From assembly GCA_937121175.1 (NCBI GenBank), contig CAKZKD010000005.1, positions 62,001 through 126,000 on the forward strand: a stretch of DNA of 64,000 bases. Reading direction: 5' to 3'. Made by a program: the position numbers and the translations under genes. Under the pieces are notes generated by a model. The model worked only from the letters and a program-made list of their open reading frames with translations. It made no database searches and had not been told where the DNA came from. This stretch comes from an uncultured Flavobacteriales bacterium. GTDB taxonomy: Bacteria; Bacteroidota; Bacteroidia; Flavobacteriales_G; Salibacteraceae. Shown here piece after piece: positions 28,181 to 37,714 of the stretch. The first letter of the stretch is position 1; each line of letters opens with the position of its first letter.

Positions 28181-29560
28181 ATGCTCAAACAAATCAGATT
28201 ACTTTTTACACTTGTTCTTGGCTGTATGGTCTTGAACGGAATTGCGCAAACTAGCTTTAACCGTCAAGCCAAAACTCGAATCCTCTTCATATACGATGCC
28301 TCAAATTCCATGAACGGTTCGTGGCAAAAGGGTAAAAAACATACGGTTGCCCAACGTTTGCTTTCTGAAACGATTGATGAAATGCAAAGTATTCCAAATT
28401 TGGAAACTGCTTTGCGAGTGTATGGCCATCAGAAATATTACAGAAATGGGCAAGATTGCAACGACACTAAGTTGGAAGTTCCTTTCGCCGCAAAGAATGC
28501 TGCTCAAATTAAGAGTAAACTCAAGTCAATAAACCCTAAAGGAACCACACCAATTGCAATGACGCTAGAAAAATCGGCCGATGATTTTCCACCGTGTTCC
28601 AATTGTAGAAATATTATCATTTTAATTACAGATGGGATTGAAGAATGCGGTGGCGACCCCTGTGCTATTTCTATGAAATTGCAACGCCAAGGAATTGTTT
28701 TAAAACCATTCGTAATAGGCATAGGCCTTGACATGAATTTCAAAAAATCTTTCGAATGCTTGGGCACATTCTACGACGCTTCTGATGAAGCTACTTTTAA
28801 GAAGGTATTAGGAATAGTCGTTTCACAAGCCTTAAATGAAACCTCAGCACAAGTAAACTTGATTGACGCTGCAAAAAACCCATCTGAAACAGATATACCT
28901 GTGAGTTTGTATGACCATTACAGCGGAAGATTGTTGTACCACTTTATGCACACTATGAATGCCAAAGGAAAACCTGACACACTTGACTTGGAAGCCAATT
29001 ACACCTACGATTTGGTTGCACATACCATTCCACCTGTAAGCGTGGATAGCCTAACGATGATTCCTGGAAAACACAATTTATTGGGTGTAGATGCACCCCA
29101 AGGGTTCATTAATATTCAGGCCGTTGGGTTTAACAGCAGAACACCTGTTCAAGTGGTTATTCGCCAGCACGATAAAGCCGAGACGATTCACGTTCAAGAG
29201 TTAAATACCACTCAAAAATATCTAGTCGGATTTTACGATTTGGAATTTCTGACTTTACCTCGGGTTATCTTAAAAGATATTGCGGTTAGTCAATCCCATA
29301 CAACTAAAGTTGATTTACCAAATCCAGGACTTTTATCGGTTACGAAAAAATCAAAAGGCTCTGGGTCGATTTTTATCGATAGGAATGGCAAACAGGAAGA
29401 AGTAGTTAAATTGGACTCGAATCAACCAAGAGAAAGCTTTTATCTGCAACCAGGGGATTATATGATTGTTTACCGACCAAATGGTGCCAAAAGCACATCA
29501 TTCAATACGCAGCAAAAATTCACAATACAAACGGGCAGCTCAGCTTCAATAAATTTATAA
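28181..29560 (+). CDS. Secreted von Willebrand factor A domain protein between transketolase halves
   Basis: Exported protein of 459 residues. A signal peptide (to about residue 23, NGIAQ) is followed by a vWA domain with an intact metal-ion-dependent adhesion site: DASNS at residues 39-43, the threonine in KGTTPIAM, and the aspartate in [14 protein letters not shown]. Several cysteines lie around the metal site ([12 protein letters not shown]), suggesting disulfides. The rest (about 220-459) looks like consecutive beta-sandwich segments without a recognised motif. It is wedged into the transketolase operon with a 1-base gap before and a 2-base gap after, so all three genes must share a transcript. 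A metabolic role is not evident; its ligand is unknown. Confidence 0.85.
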   Translation: MLKQIRLLFTLVLGCMVLNGIAQTSFNRQAKTRILFIYDASNSMNGSWQKGKKHTVAQRLLSETIDEMQSIPNLETALRVYGHQKYYRNGQDCNDTKLEVPFAAKNAAQIKSKLKSINPKGTTPIAMTLEKSADDFPPCSNCRNIIILITDGIEECGGDPCAISMKLQRQGIVLKPFVIGIGLDMNFKKSFECLGTFYDASDEATFKKVLGIVVSQALNETSAQVNLIDAAKNPSETDIPVSLYDHYSGRLLYHFMHTMNAKGKPDTLDLEANYTYDLVAHTIPPVSVDSLTMIPGKHNLLGVDAPQGFINIQAVGFNSRTPVQVVIRQHDKAETIHVQELNTTQKYLVGFYDLEFLTLPRVILKDIAVSQSHTTKVDLPNPGLLSVTKKSKGSGSIFIDRNGKQEEVVKLDSNQPRESFYLQPGDYMIVYRPNGAKSTSFNTQQKFTIQTGSSASINL

Positions 29561-29562
29561 TA

Positions 29563-30516
29563 ATGGCGAAATACGAAAACACTGGTTCGAAGGACACACG
29601 ATCGGGATTTGGAGAAGGTTTACATGAGCTTGGAAAAGAAAATGAAAATGTGGTTGCGCTTTGTGCTGACTTAACGGGATCATTGAAAATGAATGCTTTC
29701 CAGAACGAATTTCCTGATCGTTTTGTACAAGTTGGAATTGCTGAAGCCAACATGATGGGTATCGCTGCTGGGCTAACTATTGGCGGTAAAATTCCATTTA
29801 CAGGCACATTTGCTAATTTCTCCACGGGTAGAGTTTACGATCAAATTCGTCAAAGCATTGCTTACAGTTGTAAGAATGTGAAAATCTGCGCTTCTCACGC
29901 TGGTTTAACGTTAGGTGAAGATGGTGCGACCCACCAAATATTGGAAGATATTGGTTTAATGAAAATGTTACCGCACATGGTGGTAATTAATCCATGCGAT
30001 TTTAACCAAACAAAAGCTGCAACAAAAGCGATTGCAGCTTATGAAGGTCCTGTTTATTTGAGATTTGGACGTCCAAAAGTTCCGAATTTTACTGCTGTTG
30101 ACCAAAAATTTGAAATTGGTAAAGCAGTTCTATTAGAAGAAGGAACAGATGTTACGATAATTGCTACTGGACATTTGGTTTGGAAAGCAATTGAAGCCAG
30201 TGAAATATTAGCTGAAAAAGGAATTGATGCCGAAGTCATTAATATGCACACCATCAAGCCTTTGGATGCTCGGGCTATTTTAGAATCAGTAAGGAAAACA
30301 CGTTGTGTAGTTACTGCAGAAGAGCACCAAATGAATGGTGGGCTCGGCGATTCTGTCGCTCAATTGCTTTCGAGAGAATTACCCACTGCACAAGAATATG
30401 TTGGTGTGGATGACTCGTTCGGAGAAAGTGGAAAACCAGAAGAATTACTCACGAAATATGGCTGTGATACTTCTGATATAGCGAGTGCCGCGGAAAGGGT
30501 AATAGGAAGAAAATAA
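29563..30516 (+). CDS. Transketolase, C-terminal (pyrimidine-binding) half
   Basis: Second half of the split transketolase, 317 residues. It contains the pyrimidine-binding domain with the catalytic glutamate region [17 protein letters not shown], the segment [18 protein letters not shown], and the C-terminal domain ([29 protein letters not shown]). It must assemble with the product of 27343-28179 to make an active enzyme. Last gene of the three-gene unit, followed by a strong bidirectional terminator. Confidence 0.94.
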   Translation: MAKYENTGSKDTRSGFGEGLHELGKENENVVALCADLTGSLKMNAFQNEFPDRFVQVGIAEANMMGIAAGLTIGGKIPFTGTFANFSTGRVYDQIRQSIAYSCKNVKICASHAGLTLGEDGATHQILEDIGLMKMLPHMVVINPCDFNQTKAATKAIAAYEGPVYLRFGRPKVPNFTAVDQKFEIGKAVLLEEGTDVTIIATGHLVWKAIEASEILAEKGIDAEVINMHTIKPLDARAILESVRKTRCVVTAEEHQMNGGLGDSVAQLLSRELPTAQEYVGVDDSFGESGKPEELLTKYGCDTSDIASAAERVIGRK

Positions 30517-30562
30517 CCCTCGATAGCTTTCGAGACAACATACCCAACAAAACTATTGGACA

Positions 30563-30593
30563 CAAAAAAAGGCGAGCAATGCTCGCCTTTTTT
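30563..30593. terminator. Bidirectional intrinsic terminator between the transketolase operon and the DUF4920 gene
   Basis: Perfect GC-rich stem GGCGAGC/GCTCGCC with a three-base loop, flanked by seven A on one side and six T on the other, so it can stop transcription from both converging units. Confidence 0.88.
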
Positions 30594-30612
30594 AATGCTT
30601 ATTTCTTTTAGT

Positions 30613-31224
30613 TTACTCTGCTGCTGGAGCTTCTTCCATTTCCGTTTCGGCTTCTTCAACATCTTCTTGGTGAGAAACATAATCGGTTAAAAGCACCCCA
30701 CTCGCCATAAATAGGTAGCGCGTTTCTGGCTCTGTAATGGCAGCGATTTCTTCTTCTGATTTTCCGTCATCTTCAGCATAATGCTGTAATTCCTCTACAC
30801 TAATGGTTTCTTTGTATGCGTTCCCTTGCATTACTGCATTGCTTCCGTCAGAATCCAGAGGCACAAAAAATCCGTAATCCTTGAATTTTACAAAAACTTT
30901 TTCTTCTTCACTCAATTGAACATTCATCCAACAGCCCTTTTTCTTGCAAACCGATTCAATTTTGCCAGCGATAACGATGTCTCGAAGCGTGTCTTCTTTT
31001 TCTAGATTAGCCATTAAATCTGTTGGAGCCGTAACCTCTTCCACTTCAATTTCATCACCGAACATAGACGGTGTTATATCACCAGAAACATCTGCACCAA
31101 TTGGCTCATTAGTGTTTGCTTCAATTTTAGTTTCGTTTGTTTCCTCTGCTTTCGGTGCAGACTCCGAATTACATGCAACTAATGCAATTGTGCTTAATGC
31201 TATAATGGATAAATTCTTTTTCAT
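30613..31224 (-). CDS. DUF4920 family lipoprotein
   Basis: Lipoprotein of 203 residues. I start it at MKKNLSIIALSTIALVAC (cysteine at residue 18), 18 codons inside the longest frame, because that gives a lipoprotein signal and a -7 box lies just upstream. After an acidic linker comes the DUF4920 core: IVIAGKIESVCKKKGCWMNVQL, then VFVKFKDYGFFVPLD and GNAYKETISVEELQHYAED. This OB-like domain, with its paired cysteines in CKKKGCW, is common in Bacteroidota and may bind a metal or ligand; its role is unknown. The C terminus is very acidic. Confidence 0.85.
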   Translation of the reverse strand: MKKNLSIIALSTIALVACNSESAPKAEETNETKIEANTNEPIGADVSGDITPSMFGDEIEVEEVTAPTDLMANLEKEDTLRDIVIAGKIESVCKKKGCWMNVQLSEEEKVFVKFKDYGFFVPLDSDGSNAVMQGNAYKETISVEELQHYAEDDGKSEEEIAAITEPETRYLFMASGVLLTDYVSHQEDVEEAETEMEEAPAAE

Positions 31225-31242
31225 AATTCTTTTATTAAACGC

Positions 31243-31250
31243 CAAAGGTA
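31243..31250 (-). promoter_or_regulatory. -7 promoter box of the DUF4920 gene
   Basis: TACCTTTG on the minus strand, exact match, ending 18 bases before the chosen ATG. It lies 9 bases beyond the stop of the upstream OmpA-family gene. Confidence 0.5.
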
Positions 31251-31258
31251 ATAATCTA

Positions 31259-33343
31259 CTATTTAGATAAAAGTACAAACTCCGTTCTTCTATTCTGAAT
31301 TTTACCTGCTTCGGTAGAATTGCTTGCTATTGGTTTTGAACTGCCGAATCCTTTAAATTGAAGTCGGCTAGAACTTACCCCCATTTCTTCGAGATAAGCT
31401 TTTACAGAGAATGCTCTATCTGTAGATAACAATAAGTTTTCGCTTTCCAAACCAACATTATCAGTATGTCCATGAATCGCAACTTTGATGCTAGTTTTCT
31501 CCATTAAGTACTTTCCAAAATCGTCTAAAATCGCCTTTGATCTATCTGAAATATCTGCGCTATTGGTTTCGTAATGAATATCATCGAGTCGATATGTACC
31601 ACCAACTTCCTCTGATTTTGCAACCAAATTCATTTCTTGAGCAATAGGTTGTAGCTTATCAGTTTCTTTTTCTTGTGGCAACGAATCAGGAACGTCTATC
31701 ATACGAGCATTGTAGGCAATATCTTCACCCTCAACTTTCATTACTACCTTATCGCCTGGTTTTACGGTTACCACAGCAGCAAATGCACCATCAGTTTCAT
31801 CGACTTCAAATTCAGTGACTTTCTTAGAATTTAGGTTTTCAATTGTAATGCGTTTATCTGAATTTGGTGTTTGTGTTTGATCCACCTTTCCTTTTACAAA
31901 AACCACATTTTCCGGCCTGGCTTCTTTGTACAATTCAAACGAAAGGATATTGAGCCGGGTTCGTACATTGCCAATTCGAGCGGAGGAATAATACACTTGT
32001 TTACCTTCTGTACTTACCACAAAACCATGTTCGTCTTCGTCCGTATTTATGGGATGCCCTAGGTTTACCGGCTCGCCCCAAGTACCGTCATCATTTTGTC
32101 GAGCATAAAAAATATCAAATCCACCAAATCCTAGATGACCTTGAGAAGAAAAATAAAGTGTCTTGGAATCTGTATGAACAAATGGAGATTTGTCGTTCTT
32201 GTCGGTATTGATTGGTGCTCCAACATTTTGAGCCATTCCCCAACCTTCAGCAGTTTTGTCTGAACGATAAATATCTATTCCTTTGCTTCCTTCTCTTATT
32301 GAGGCAAAATAGAGGTGTTTCCCATCGGCGCTTAACGAAGGCTGAGATTCCCACCCTTTTGGTGTGTTAATGTTTGGCCCACAATTTTCTGGTTCTGTCC
32401 AATACCATTCATCAATTCCTTTTTCTTTATTAAACCCAAAAATGTAATCCGATTGGTAGATGTCGCAATTGTATAAGTAAGCTTGTTTTTGTTTATCGAA
32501 ATAGGGTTTGCAAATCGTAACGTACAAGTGACGATTATTCAATGAAACGGTTACTCCACCATAATTTGATTTTTTGTCGGTATTAAAAGGTTCTGGCATT
32601 GGGTCACCTTTAGTAAATTTTCCTCCAGTTAGGTCAGATTGACTAAACTTCTCAATATATCTGACATCATCAGGATTGTTGACAATGCTGTTTTTATTTG
32701 GGGTTTTGTCTTCCCATCTTCTTGTAAAAAAAAGTCTTTCATTGTCAGGAGTCAATAAGGGTAAATACTCATCACCTTCATTTGTCGAGACATCTTTAAC
32801 CACAATAGGATTAAAAGGAACTGGGTTAGCATAGGCATTCGCAAAAAACCGTGCATACTCAATGTCATCTTTGGTTTCTACCAAATACTGCTCGTATTTT
32901 TTGGAAAACTTGGCGTCGTCATCTGAAGTGTAGTCTAGAAATTTCTGCTCATTTTCAACTGCTTTGGCAAATTCTTTTTGACCTAAATAAATGGCTCCTA
33001 AATAATAATAAACATCGGAATGAAAATCAGGACAAGCAGCTTTAACACGCTCTAAATATTTGGTAATGGTCGAATAACCACCTCCTCGAGCTCTAGCAGT
33101 TTTTATGGATTCTATGGCAATCATGTAATTAGCCTCAGCATAATCCTCTTCCTCCTCCAAAGCATCACGCAAAAATTCCATTCGCTTCGCCTTGTCGTAT
33201 TTGCGGCGGTCTTTTGCTTTTTCTACCAGTTTTTTTGCTTTTTCGGAAATATCTTCATCGCATTCCTGCGCCAAAACGGGATTCGCAACCAGACAACTTA
33301 TTCCGAAAGAAAAAATTAGAAAATAAGATACCGATAAACGCAT
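31259..33343 (-). CDS. OmpA-family envelope protein with TPR and PD40 repeats
   Basis: Periplasmic or outer-membrane-associated protein of 694 residues from the inner start MRLSVSYFLIFSFG, which gives a signal peptide ending at NPVLAQ. Order of domains: helical TPR-like repeats (about 25-165), a WD40-like PD40 beta-propeller (about 180-470) with repeated phrases such as QPSLSADGKHLYFAS and DKSPFVHTDSKTLYFSS, a carboxypeptidase-regulatory-like beta-sandwich, and a C-terminal OmpA domain (IAIHGHTDN region, NLLLSTDRAFSVKAYL, NRRTEF) that binds peptidoglycan. The architecture resembles PorE-type proteins linked to type IX secretion and related envelope proteins; which one is not clear. Confidence 0.87.
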   Translation of the reverse strand: MRLSVSYFLIFSFGISCLVANPVLAQECDEDISEKAKKLVEKAKDRRKYDKAKRMEFLRDALEEEEDYAEANYMIAIESIKTARARGGGYSTITKYLERVKAACPDFHSDVYYYLGAIYLGQKEFAKAVENEQKFLDYTSDDDAKFSKKYEQYLVETKDDIEYARFFANAYANPVPFNPIVVKDVSTNEGDEYLPLLTPDNERLFFTRRWEDKTPNKNSIVNNPDDVRYIEKFSQSDLTGGKFTKGDPMPEPFNTDKKSNYGGVTVSLNNRHLYVTICKPYFDKQKQAYLYNCDIYQSDYIFGFNKEKGIDEWYWTEPENCGPNINTPKGWESQPSLSADGKHLYFASIREGSKGIDIYRSDKTAEGWGMAQNVGAPINTDKNDKSPFVHTDSKTLYFSSQGHLGFGGFDIFYARQNDDGTWGEPVNLGHPINTDEDEHGFVVSTEGKQVYYSSARIGNVRTRLNILSFELYKEARPENVVFVKGKVDQTQTPNSDKRITIENLNSKKVTEFEVDETDGAFAAVVTVKPGDKVVMKVEGEDIAYNARMIDVPDSLPQEKETDKLQPIAQEMNLVAKSEEVGGTYRLDDIHYETNSADISDRSKAILDDFGKYLMEKTSIKVAIHGHTDNVGLESENLLLSTDRAFSVKAYLEEMGVSSSRLQFKGFGSSKPIASNSTEAGKIQNRRTEFVLLSK

Positions 33344-33383
33344 ATCCTGCAACTTTAAAAATCGTACCAAGATTCGATTCGTC

Positions 33384-36197
33384 CTATCTGCCGATTAACT
33401 TTTTCAAACCTTCTTCGCCTTTTTTCTTCAGCTCTTCTTCAGCTTTCTTTTTAGCTTTTTCAGCTTCTGTTTTTGCTTTTGCTTCAGCTTCTTTTTTAAT
33501 ACGATCTGCCTCAGCCTTCGCTTTAGCCTCAGCTTCTTTTTTCAGTTTATTGGCTTCTGCTCTTGCTTTTGCTTCTGCTTCATTTTTCAATTTCTCAGCT
33601 TCAGCACGTGCCTTTTCCTCAGCTTCCTTCTTTAACCTATCAATTTCTGCTTTGGCTTGTTTCTTAATTTCATCCTTAGCTTGAGTTTTAACATCGCCCG
33701 AACCACTACCAAAGGAAGGCGTGATTTTAGGTTTGTCATTCGTTCCTGTAACTTTAAGGTTTACCTTAATCTCTTCACCTAACGAAGCGTTAGTTCCCGC
33801 TTGCTGATTAAATTGGTCTAATAGTCCTTTAGCCATAGAAGCACCAGCGCCCAAAGCATCAGTAGGAATTGCTGTTTTGATAAGATAATCGAGCGTTTGG
33901 TCAAATCCGTTTGAACCTGAAACATTAGCATTCAAATCGCCCAATTTCATATCAAAGGGTTTAACATGAACACGTCCTTCAATAAATTCATAGGTAATGT
34001 TGACATCGTTTAAAACCAGCGTTCTTAAATCGTCTTTTTTAAGTGCATCCGCAACCTTGTTCAACGTTTCTGAATCGGAAATTTTCACCATGTGCGTTTG
34101 CATATCACCACCACCAGTCATAGTTTCATAAATCGGCTCCATATTTCCGTCTAATGCACAAACCAACTTCATAGAAGTGGAAAAAGCGCCACTTGCATTT
34201 TCGGCAATCGGTGCCATTTCCTTCACCGAATTAAAAGTCGTGTAAGTCTGTGGAACGTCAAAACGCTTAATTGCCATCGTAAAATCAATAGTTGGTTTTG
34301 TCAAATCAGTTGTTTCGTAATATCCGTTCATATTAAGACTACCTCCCAACATGTTCATATCCAAATTATCCATAGATACTTTCTGGTCTTTGACAGTAAT
34401 CTTTCCAATCATGTCTGTCATTTCCATATTGTCGTACAGTACTTTTTTGAAATTTGAAGTAAGCACGAAATCGATATCCCCTGGCACTTCAATAGCACCT
34501 TCACTAGAATCAGGTGCAACAACCTCATCTTCTTCTGATGTTTCTGCTCCTTCGGCAGTCTCAGAAGATTCTGTTTCTGCACCTTCTTCAGAAGCCTCTT
34601 CTTCCGGACCAGACAATTCATCTAAATCCATCAAATTAGAGTTAATTGCCATTGCACCTTTCAGTGTTGCATCATCAATAAAGGTGTAAGGAATATAATT
34701 TTCGATAGTTCCAGAACCGTTGATATCGCTCTTACCCAACAGGCAGTTCAACTCCGCCATGGTAATGGCTTGAGGAGTAAATTGGAAATCTGCTTTATTC
34801 AATTGAATTGGGTATCCCAATGTTGGGTCGTTGTAAACTATGTTTTCAAGAACCATTGAACCATTGGCATCAAAATTCTCATAATCCTCTGCCTCTAAGG
34901 TAGATACCTTTCCTTTCAGGTTTACATCAGCTAGTATTTTTCCTTTGTATTCTTCACCATTTTCAGCAGGCAACACATCTGCTAACGAAGCTAAATCCAA
35001 ATCCATTTTTATATTGCCATCAATATCTGCATCGCTTACCGGCGTCTTCACCAACATACGCATATCAATAGGGTTTTCGGCTAACTCCACATGAAATTTC
35101 TTTAAGTTAACCACTGTATTGTCGTCAGAACCACCCGGGTTTTTTACATTCAAATCAATGTTTATGTTATCTGCTGACTTTGGCAAATCGGGATATTGAA
35201 ATTTCCCATTATCCACTTTCAAGTCAAGATTAAATGCAGGTAACAAATCACCAACCATTTTTCCTTTTGCCATTCCATCCAGCGCAAAATTTCCGCTGGT
35301 TTGAATAGACTCAAAATCGGTCATATAAACCGCAGGAACAAGAGAAAGTACACTTTTAAAAGTGCTCTTTTCTGTATTGAAAGTCAAATCCAACTCAGTA
35401 GTTTCATCATCTGGCAAGGCAACGTACCCATCAAAATGAAGCATTAAATCGTTGATTCCAAAGTGATTTTCTTTGAAAGAATATTTTGAATTTACCATAT
35501 CGATTTCTGTATCAAACTTGATATCGAATTTGGCTTTTTTCAAATAACGCATACCTTCCATTTTGAAAGTAAGCTCCTCGATGTTCGTCTGAGTTTCCAG
35601 CAAGAAATTATCTAATGTAAAATCTCCACTGCCTTCATGCGTAAAGTTTTTAATTTCAGCGTACATATCACCCACTCTATCGTCATAAATTACATTGATA
35701 TTCCGCAGGTAATAGTTATTTAATGTCATTGAGAACGGAGCTGACTCTTCTTCAACCTCTTCCTCTACAACTTCCTCTTCTTCAGCTCCACTGGTTTTAA
35801 CAATATCGTAGTTCGCTAATGTATCCGATTCAACAATATCAACAATCACATGAAAACTTGCATCAGCAATTCCAAATGATTTCACTTTAATTTGGTCGGA
35901 ATTCATAACAGACATCAAGTCAAGATTGGTTTCAATTACACCAATATCTGCAAGTGCAATTCCTTCGTACTGACCTTTTCCTGTCACTTTTATTCCCTTG
36001 AGCTCCAATTTAAAATCTGGAAACGTGCTAATTAAAGACAAATCAATATCAGCCAATTCGACTTTAGCATTGAGTTGTTCGTCCATTTGTTGCTGAATCA
36101 TTTCAGCAATTTTTCCTTTGAATAGGAATGGCAATGCAATCAGAAGTACAAGTACAACTAAAACAAGAATTCCGAGGGCTTTAAAAATCTTTTTCAT
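33384..36197 (-). CDS. Giant AsmA-family protein with coiled-coil C-terminal repeats
   Basis: Inner-membrane-anchored protein of 937 residues. One N-terminal helix (about 7-27, LGILVLVVLVLLIALPFLF) is followed by an AsmA/AsmA_2 region running to about residue 800, with acidic insertions (EEEVVEEEVEEES near 150 and another near 545-575). AsmA-like proteins form long beta-grooves that bridge the envelope and are implicated in phospholipid transport. The last 90 residues are an unusual tandem array of 15-residue K/E/A repeats, listed separately. Monocistronic as far as I can see. The call rests on overall pattern (LNAKVELADIDLSLISTFPD is typical of the family). Confidence 0.87.
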   Translation of the reverse strand: MKKIFKALGILVLVVLVLLIALPFLFKGKIAEMIQQQMDEQLNAKVELADIDLSLISTFPDFKLELKGIKVTGKGQYEGIALADIGVIETNLDLMSVMNSDQIKVKSFGIADASFHVIVDIVESDTLANYDIVKTSGAEEEEVVEEEVEEESAPFSMTLNNYYLRNINVIYDDRVGDMYAEIKNFTHEGSGDFTLDNFLLETQTNIEELTFKMEGMRYLKKAKFDIKFDTEIDMVNSKYSFKENHFGINDLMLHFDGYVALPDDETTELDLTFNTEKSTFKSVLSLVPAVYMTDFESIQTSGNFALDGMAKGKMVGDLLPAFNLDLKVDNGKFQYPDLPKSADNINIDLNVKNPGGSDDNTVVNLKKFHVELAENPIDMRMLVKTPVSDADIDGNIKMDLDLASLADVLPAENGEEYKGKILADVNLKGKVSTLEAEDYENFDANGSMVLENIVYNDPTLGYPIQLNKADFQFTPQAITMAELNCLLGKSDINGSGTIENYIPYTFIDDATLKGAMAINSNLMDLDELSGPEEEASEEGAETESSETAEGAETSEEDEVVAPDSSEGAIEVPGDIDFVLTSNFKKVLYDNMEMTDMIGKITVKDQKVSMDNLDMNMLGGSLNMNGYYETTDLTKPTIDFTMAIKRFDVPQTYTTFNSVKEMAPIAENASGAFSTSMKLVCALDGNMEPIYETMTGGGDMQTHMVKISDSETLNKVADALKKDDLRTLVLNDVNITYEFIEGRVHVKPFDMKLGDLNANVSGSNGFDQTLDYLIKTAIPTDALGAGASMAKGLLDQFNQQAGTNASLGEEIKVNLKVTGTNDKPKITPSFGSGSGDVKTQAKDEIKKQAKAEIDRLKKEAEEKARAEAEKLKNEAEAKARAEANKLKKEAEAKAKAEADRIKKEAEAKAKTEAEKAKKKAEEELKKKGEEGLKKLIGR
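33426..33650 (-). repeat. Five tandem 45-base repeats coding a 15-residue coiled-coil unit in the AsmA gene
   Basis: Residues 850-924 of the AsmA protein are five imperfect copies of a 15-residue unit, e.g. AEANKLKKEAEAKAK and AEADRIKKEAEAKAK. A 15-residue period means 3.75 residues per turn, the pentadecad spacing of right-handed or straight helical bundles, and not the ordinary heptad. The DNA copies are diverged but clearly related. Confidence 0.85.
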
Positions 36198-36280
36198 CAG
36201 TGATTTTTTGTTGTGAATTCACAAATTTCTAAAAAAGTACGGCTAAAAAAAACGTATGGTATTAATAAAGTAAAAACAAT

Positions 36281-37714
36281 CTAAGAATCGAACTCATCTT
36301 TTACGTTTAGCTCACCTTCTCCTTTTGCAATAATTGTACTTACAGCAGCATCTCCAGTTACGTTAACCACCGTTCGGCACATGTCTAATATTCTATCTAC
36401 AGGAAAAATAATAGCTATCCAAGCTGGGTTTAGTCCAACGGAAATAAGCACTATCATGAGCATAACTAAACCAGCACTTGGCACCGCAGCAGAGCCAATC
36501 GAAGCCAAAGTAGCAGTGAGTACAATTGTTAGTTGTTGGGCTAAGGTCAAATCCACCATGTGTAATTGAGCCAAAAACAAAACAGCAATGGTCTGGTACA
36601 TACTAGTGCCATCCATATTCACGGTTGCACCAATTGGTAAAACAAAACTCGATACGTTTTTGGATACTCCAATATTATCTTCCACGCATTCCATAGTTAC
36701 TGGCAAAGTAGCCGCACTGGAACTGGTAGAAAAGGCTAAAAATTGCGCCGGGCTTATTTTTCTAAAAAAGGATGTGTACCCAATTTTAGCAACGAATTTT
36801 ACGATTAATGGATAGAAGATGGCCACCATAAATGCTAAGCCAACGAATACGGCAACACTGTAGGTTCCTAAACTTTTAAATATTTCGAAAACTTCGCCCG
36901 GTGTGTTTGCCATTTTAGCAATTACTCCAGCCATAAGCGCGAAAACAAAAAATGGAGCGGCTCTCATAATAATATCAACCATTTTCAAGAAAACCTCAGA
37001 CATACCATCGAAAAATGAAATAATGGGACTCGCTTTTTCCGATGGAATAAGTATAAGCGTAATCCCAAGAAAAATGGCAAAGAATATTACTTGAAGCATT
37101 AGTTTATTGTCAGAAATGGAAAGCACAATATTCTCAGGAACCATATCAACTAAAAAATGCAATGGTCCTTTAGTTTGATTTTTCTCTACAACTTTTAATT
37201 TTTCCTCAATGGTTTTGCGGTCCTTGGCACTTAATTCCTCACCGTGTTTCTGTTCAACTTCTGCAATTATAGTTGCGTATTTTTCATCTGCTGAATAATA
37301 TTTACCATCTAAAATTTTTACACCCGATGAGTTCGCCCAATACTCATAGTTAATTCTGTTTTTTATACGTTGTTCTTCATCAATAAAAGTACCTGGCTTT
37401 ACAACGTTACCAATCAACAACCCAATGCTTACAGCGCAAACAGTAGTAACCAAATACACTAGAAGTGTTTTGCCTCCCATTCTACCCAACTTGCTTACAT
37501 CATTTAATCCAGCTATACCAGTAACTACAGAAAATAGTACTAGTGGTACCGCAATAAACTTTAATAATCGTATGAATATTTGACCAAATGGGTCAATCCA
37601 ATCTATCGTGAATTGGTTCCAACCCATAGCACTGGAAATAAAAGACCAAACGGCTCCGCATAGTAAGCCAATCAAAATCTTTACGTATAGAGGCAAACCT
37701 TTCATTCTATTCAA
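36281..37714 (-). CDS. Dicarboxylate/amino acid:cation symporter (DAACS, GltP/DctA type)
   Basis: Inner-membrane sodium- or proton-coupled carrier of 477 residues for glutamate, aspartate or C4-dicarboxylates. Family hallmarks: hairpin 1 with the serine-rich tip FSTSSSAATLPVT, TM7 NMDGTSMY (the NMDGT Na+/substrate motif), and hairpin 2 with ASIGSAAVPSAGLVM. TM8 has FPVDRILDMCRTVVNVTGDA; the R in RTVVN sits where aspartate/dicarboxylate transporters carry it. A hydrophilic insertion of about 70 residues lies between the third and fourth helices. The first 8 bases overlap the end of aroC, so the two genes are translationally coupled. Confidence 0.92.
   Translation of the reverse strand: MNRMKGLPLYVKILIGLLCGAVWSFISSAMGWNQFTIDWIDPFGQIFIRLLKFIAVPLVLFSVVTGIAGLNDVSKLGRMGGKTLLVYLVTTVCAVSIGLLIGNVVKPGTFIDEEQRIKNRINYEYWANSSGVKILDGKYYSADEKYATIIAEVEQKHGEELSAKDRKTIEEKLKVVEKNQTKGPLHFLVDMVPENIVLSISDNKLMLQVIFFAIFLGITLILIPSEKASPIISFFDGMSEVFLKMVDIIMRAAPFFVFALMAGVIAKMANTPGEVFEIFKSLGTYSVAVFVGLAFMVAIFYPLIVKFVAKIGYTSFFRKISPAQFLAFSTSSSAATLPVTMECVEDNIGVSKNVSSFVLPIGATVNMDGTSMYQTIAVLFLAQLHMVDLTLAQQLTIVLTATLASIGSAAVPSAGLVMLMIVLISVGLNPAWIAIIFPVDRILDMCRTVVNVTGDAAVSTIIAKGEGELNVKDEFDS

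Noticed and set aside
27343-30516. Transketolase as a broken or frameshifted gene
   Set aside because: Both halves are complete in the form known for two-subunit transketolases, with their own start and stop codons and intact cofactor motifs.
33214-33684. Plus-strand open frame of 156 codons opposite the AsmA repeats
   Set aside because: The repetitive A/S/F-rich product is the complement of the 15-residue K/E/A repeats on the minus strand, so it is a by-product of the repeat.
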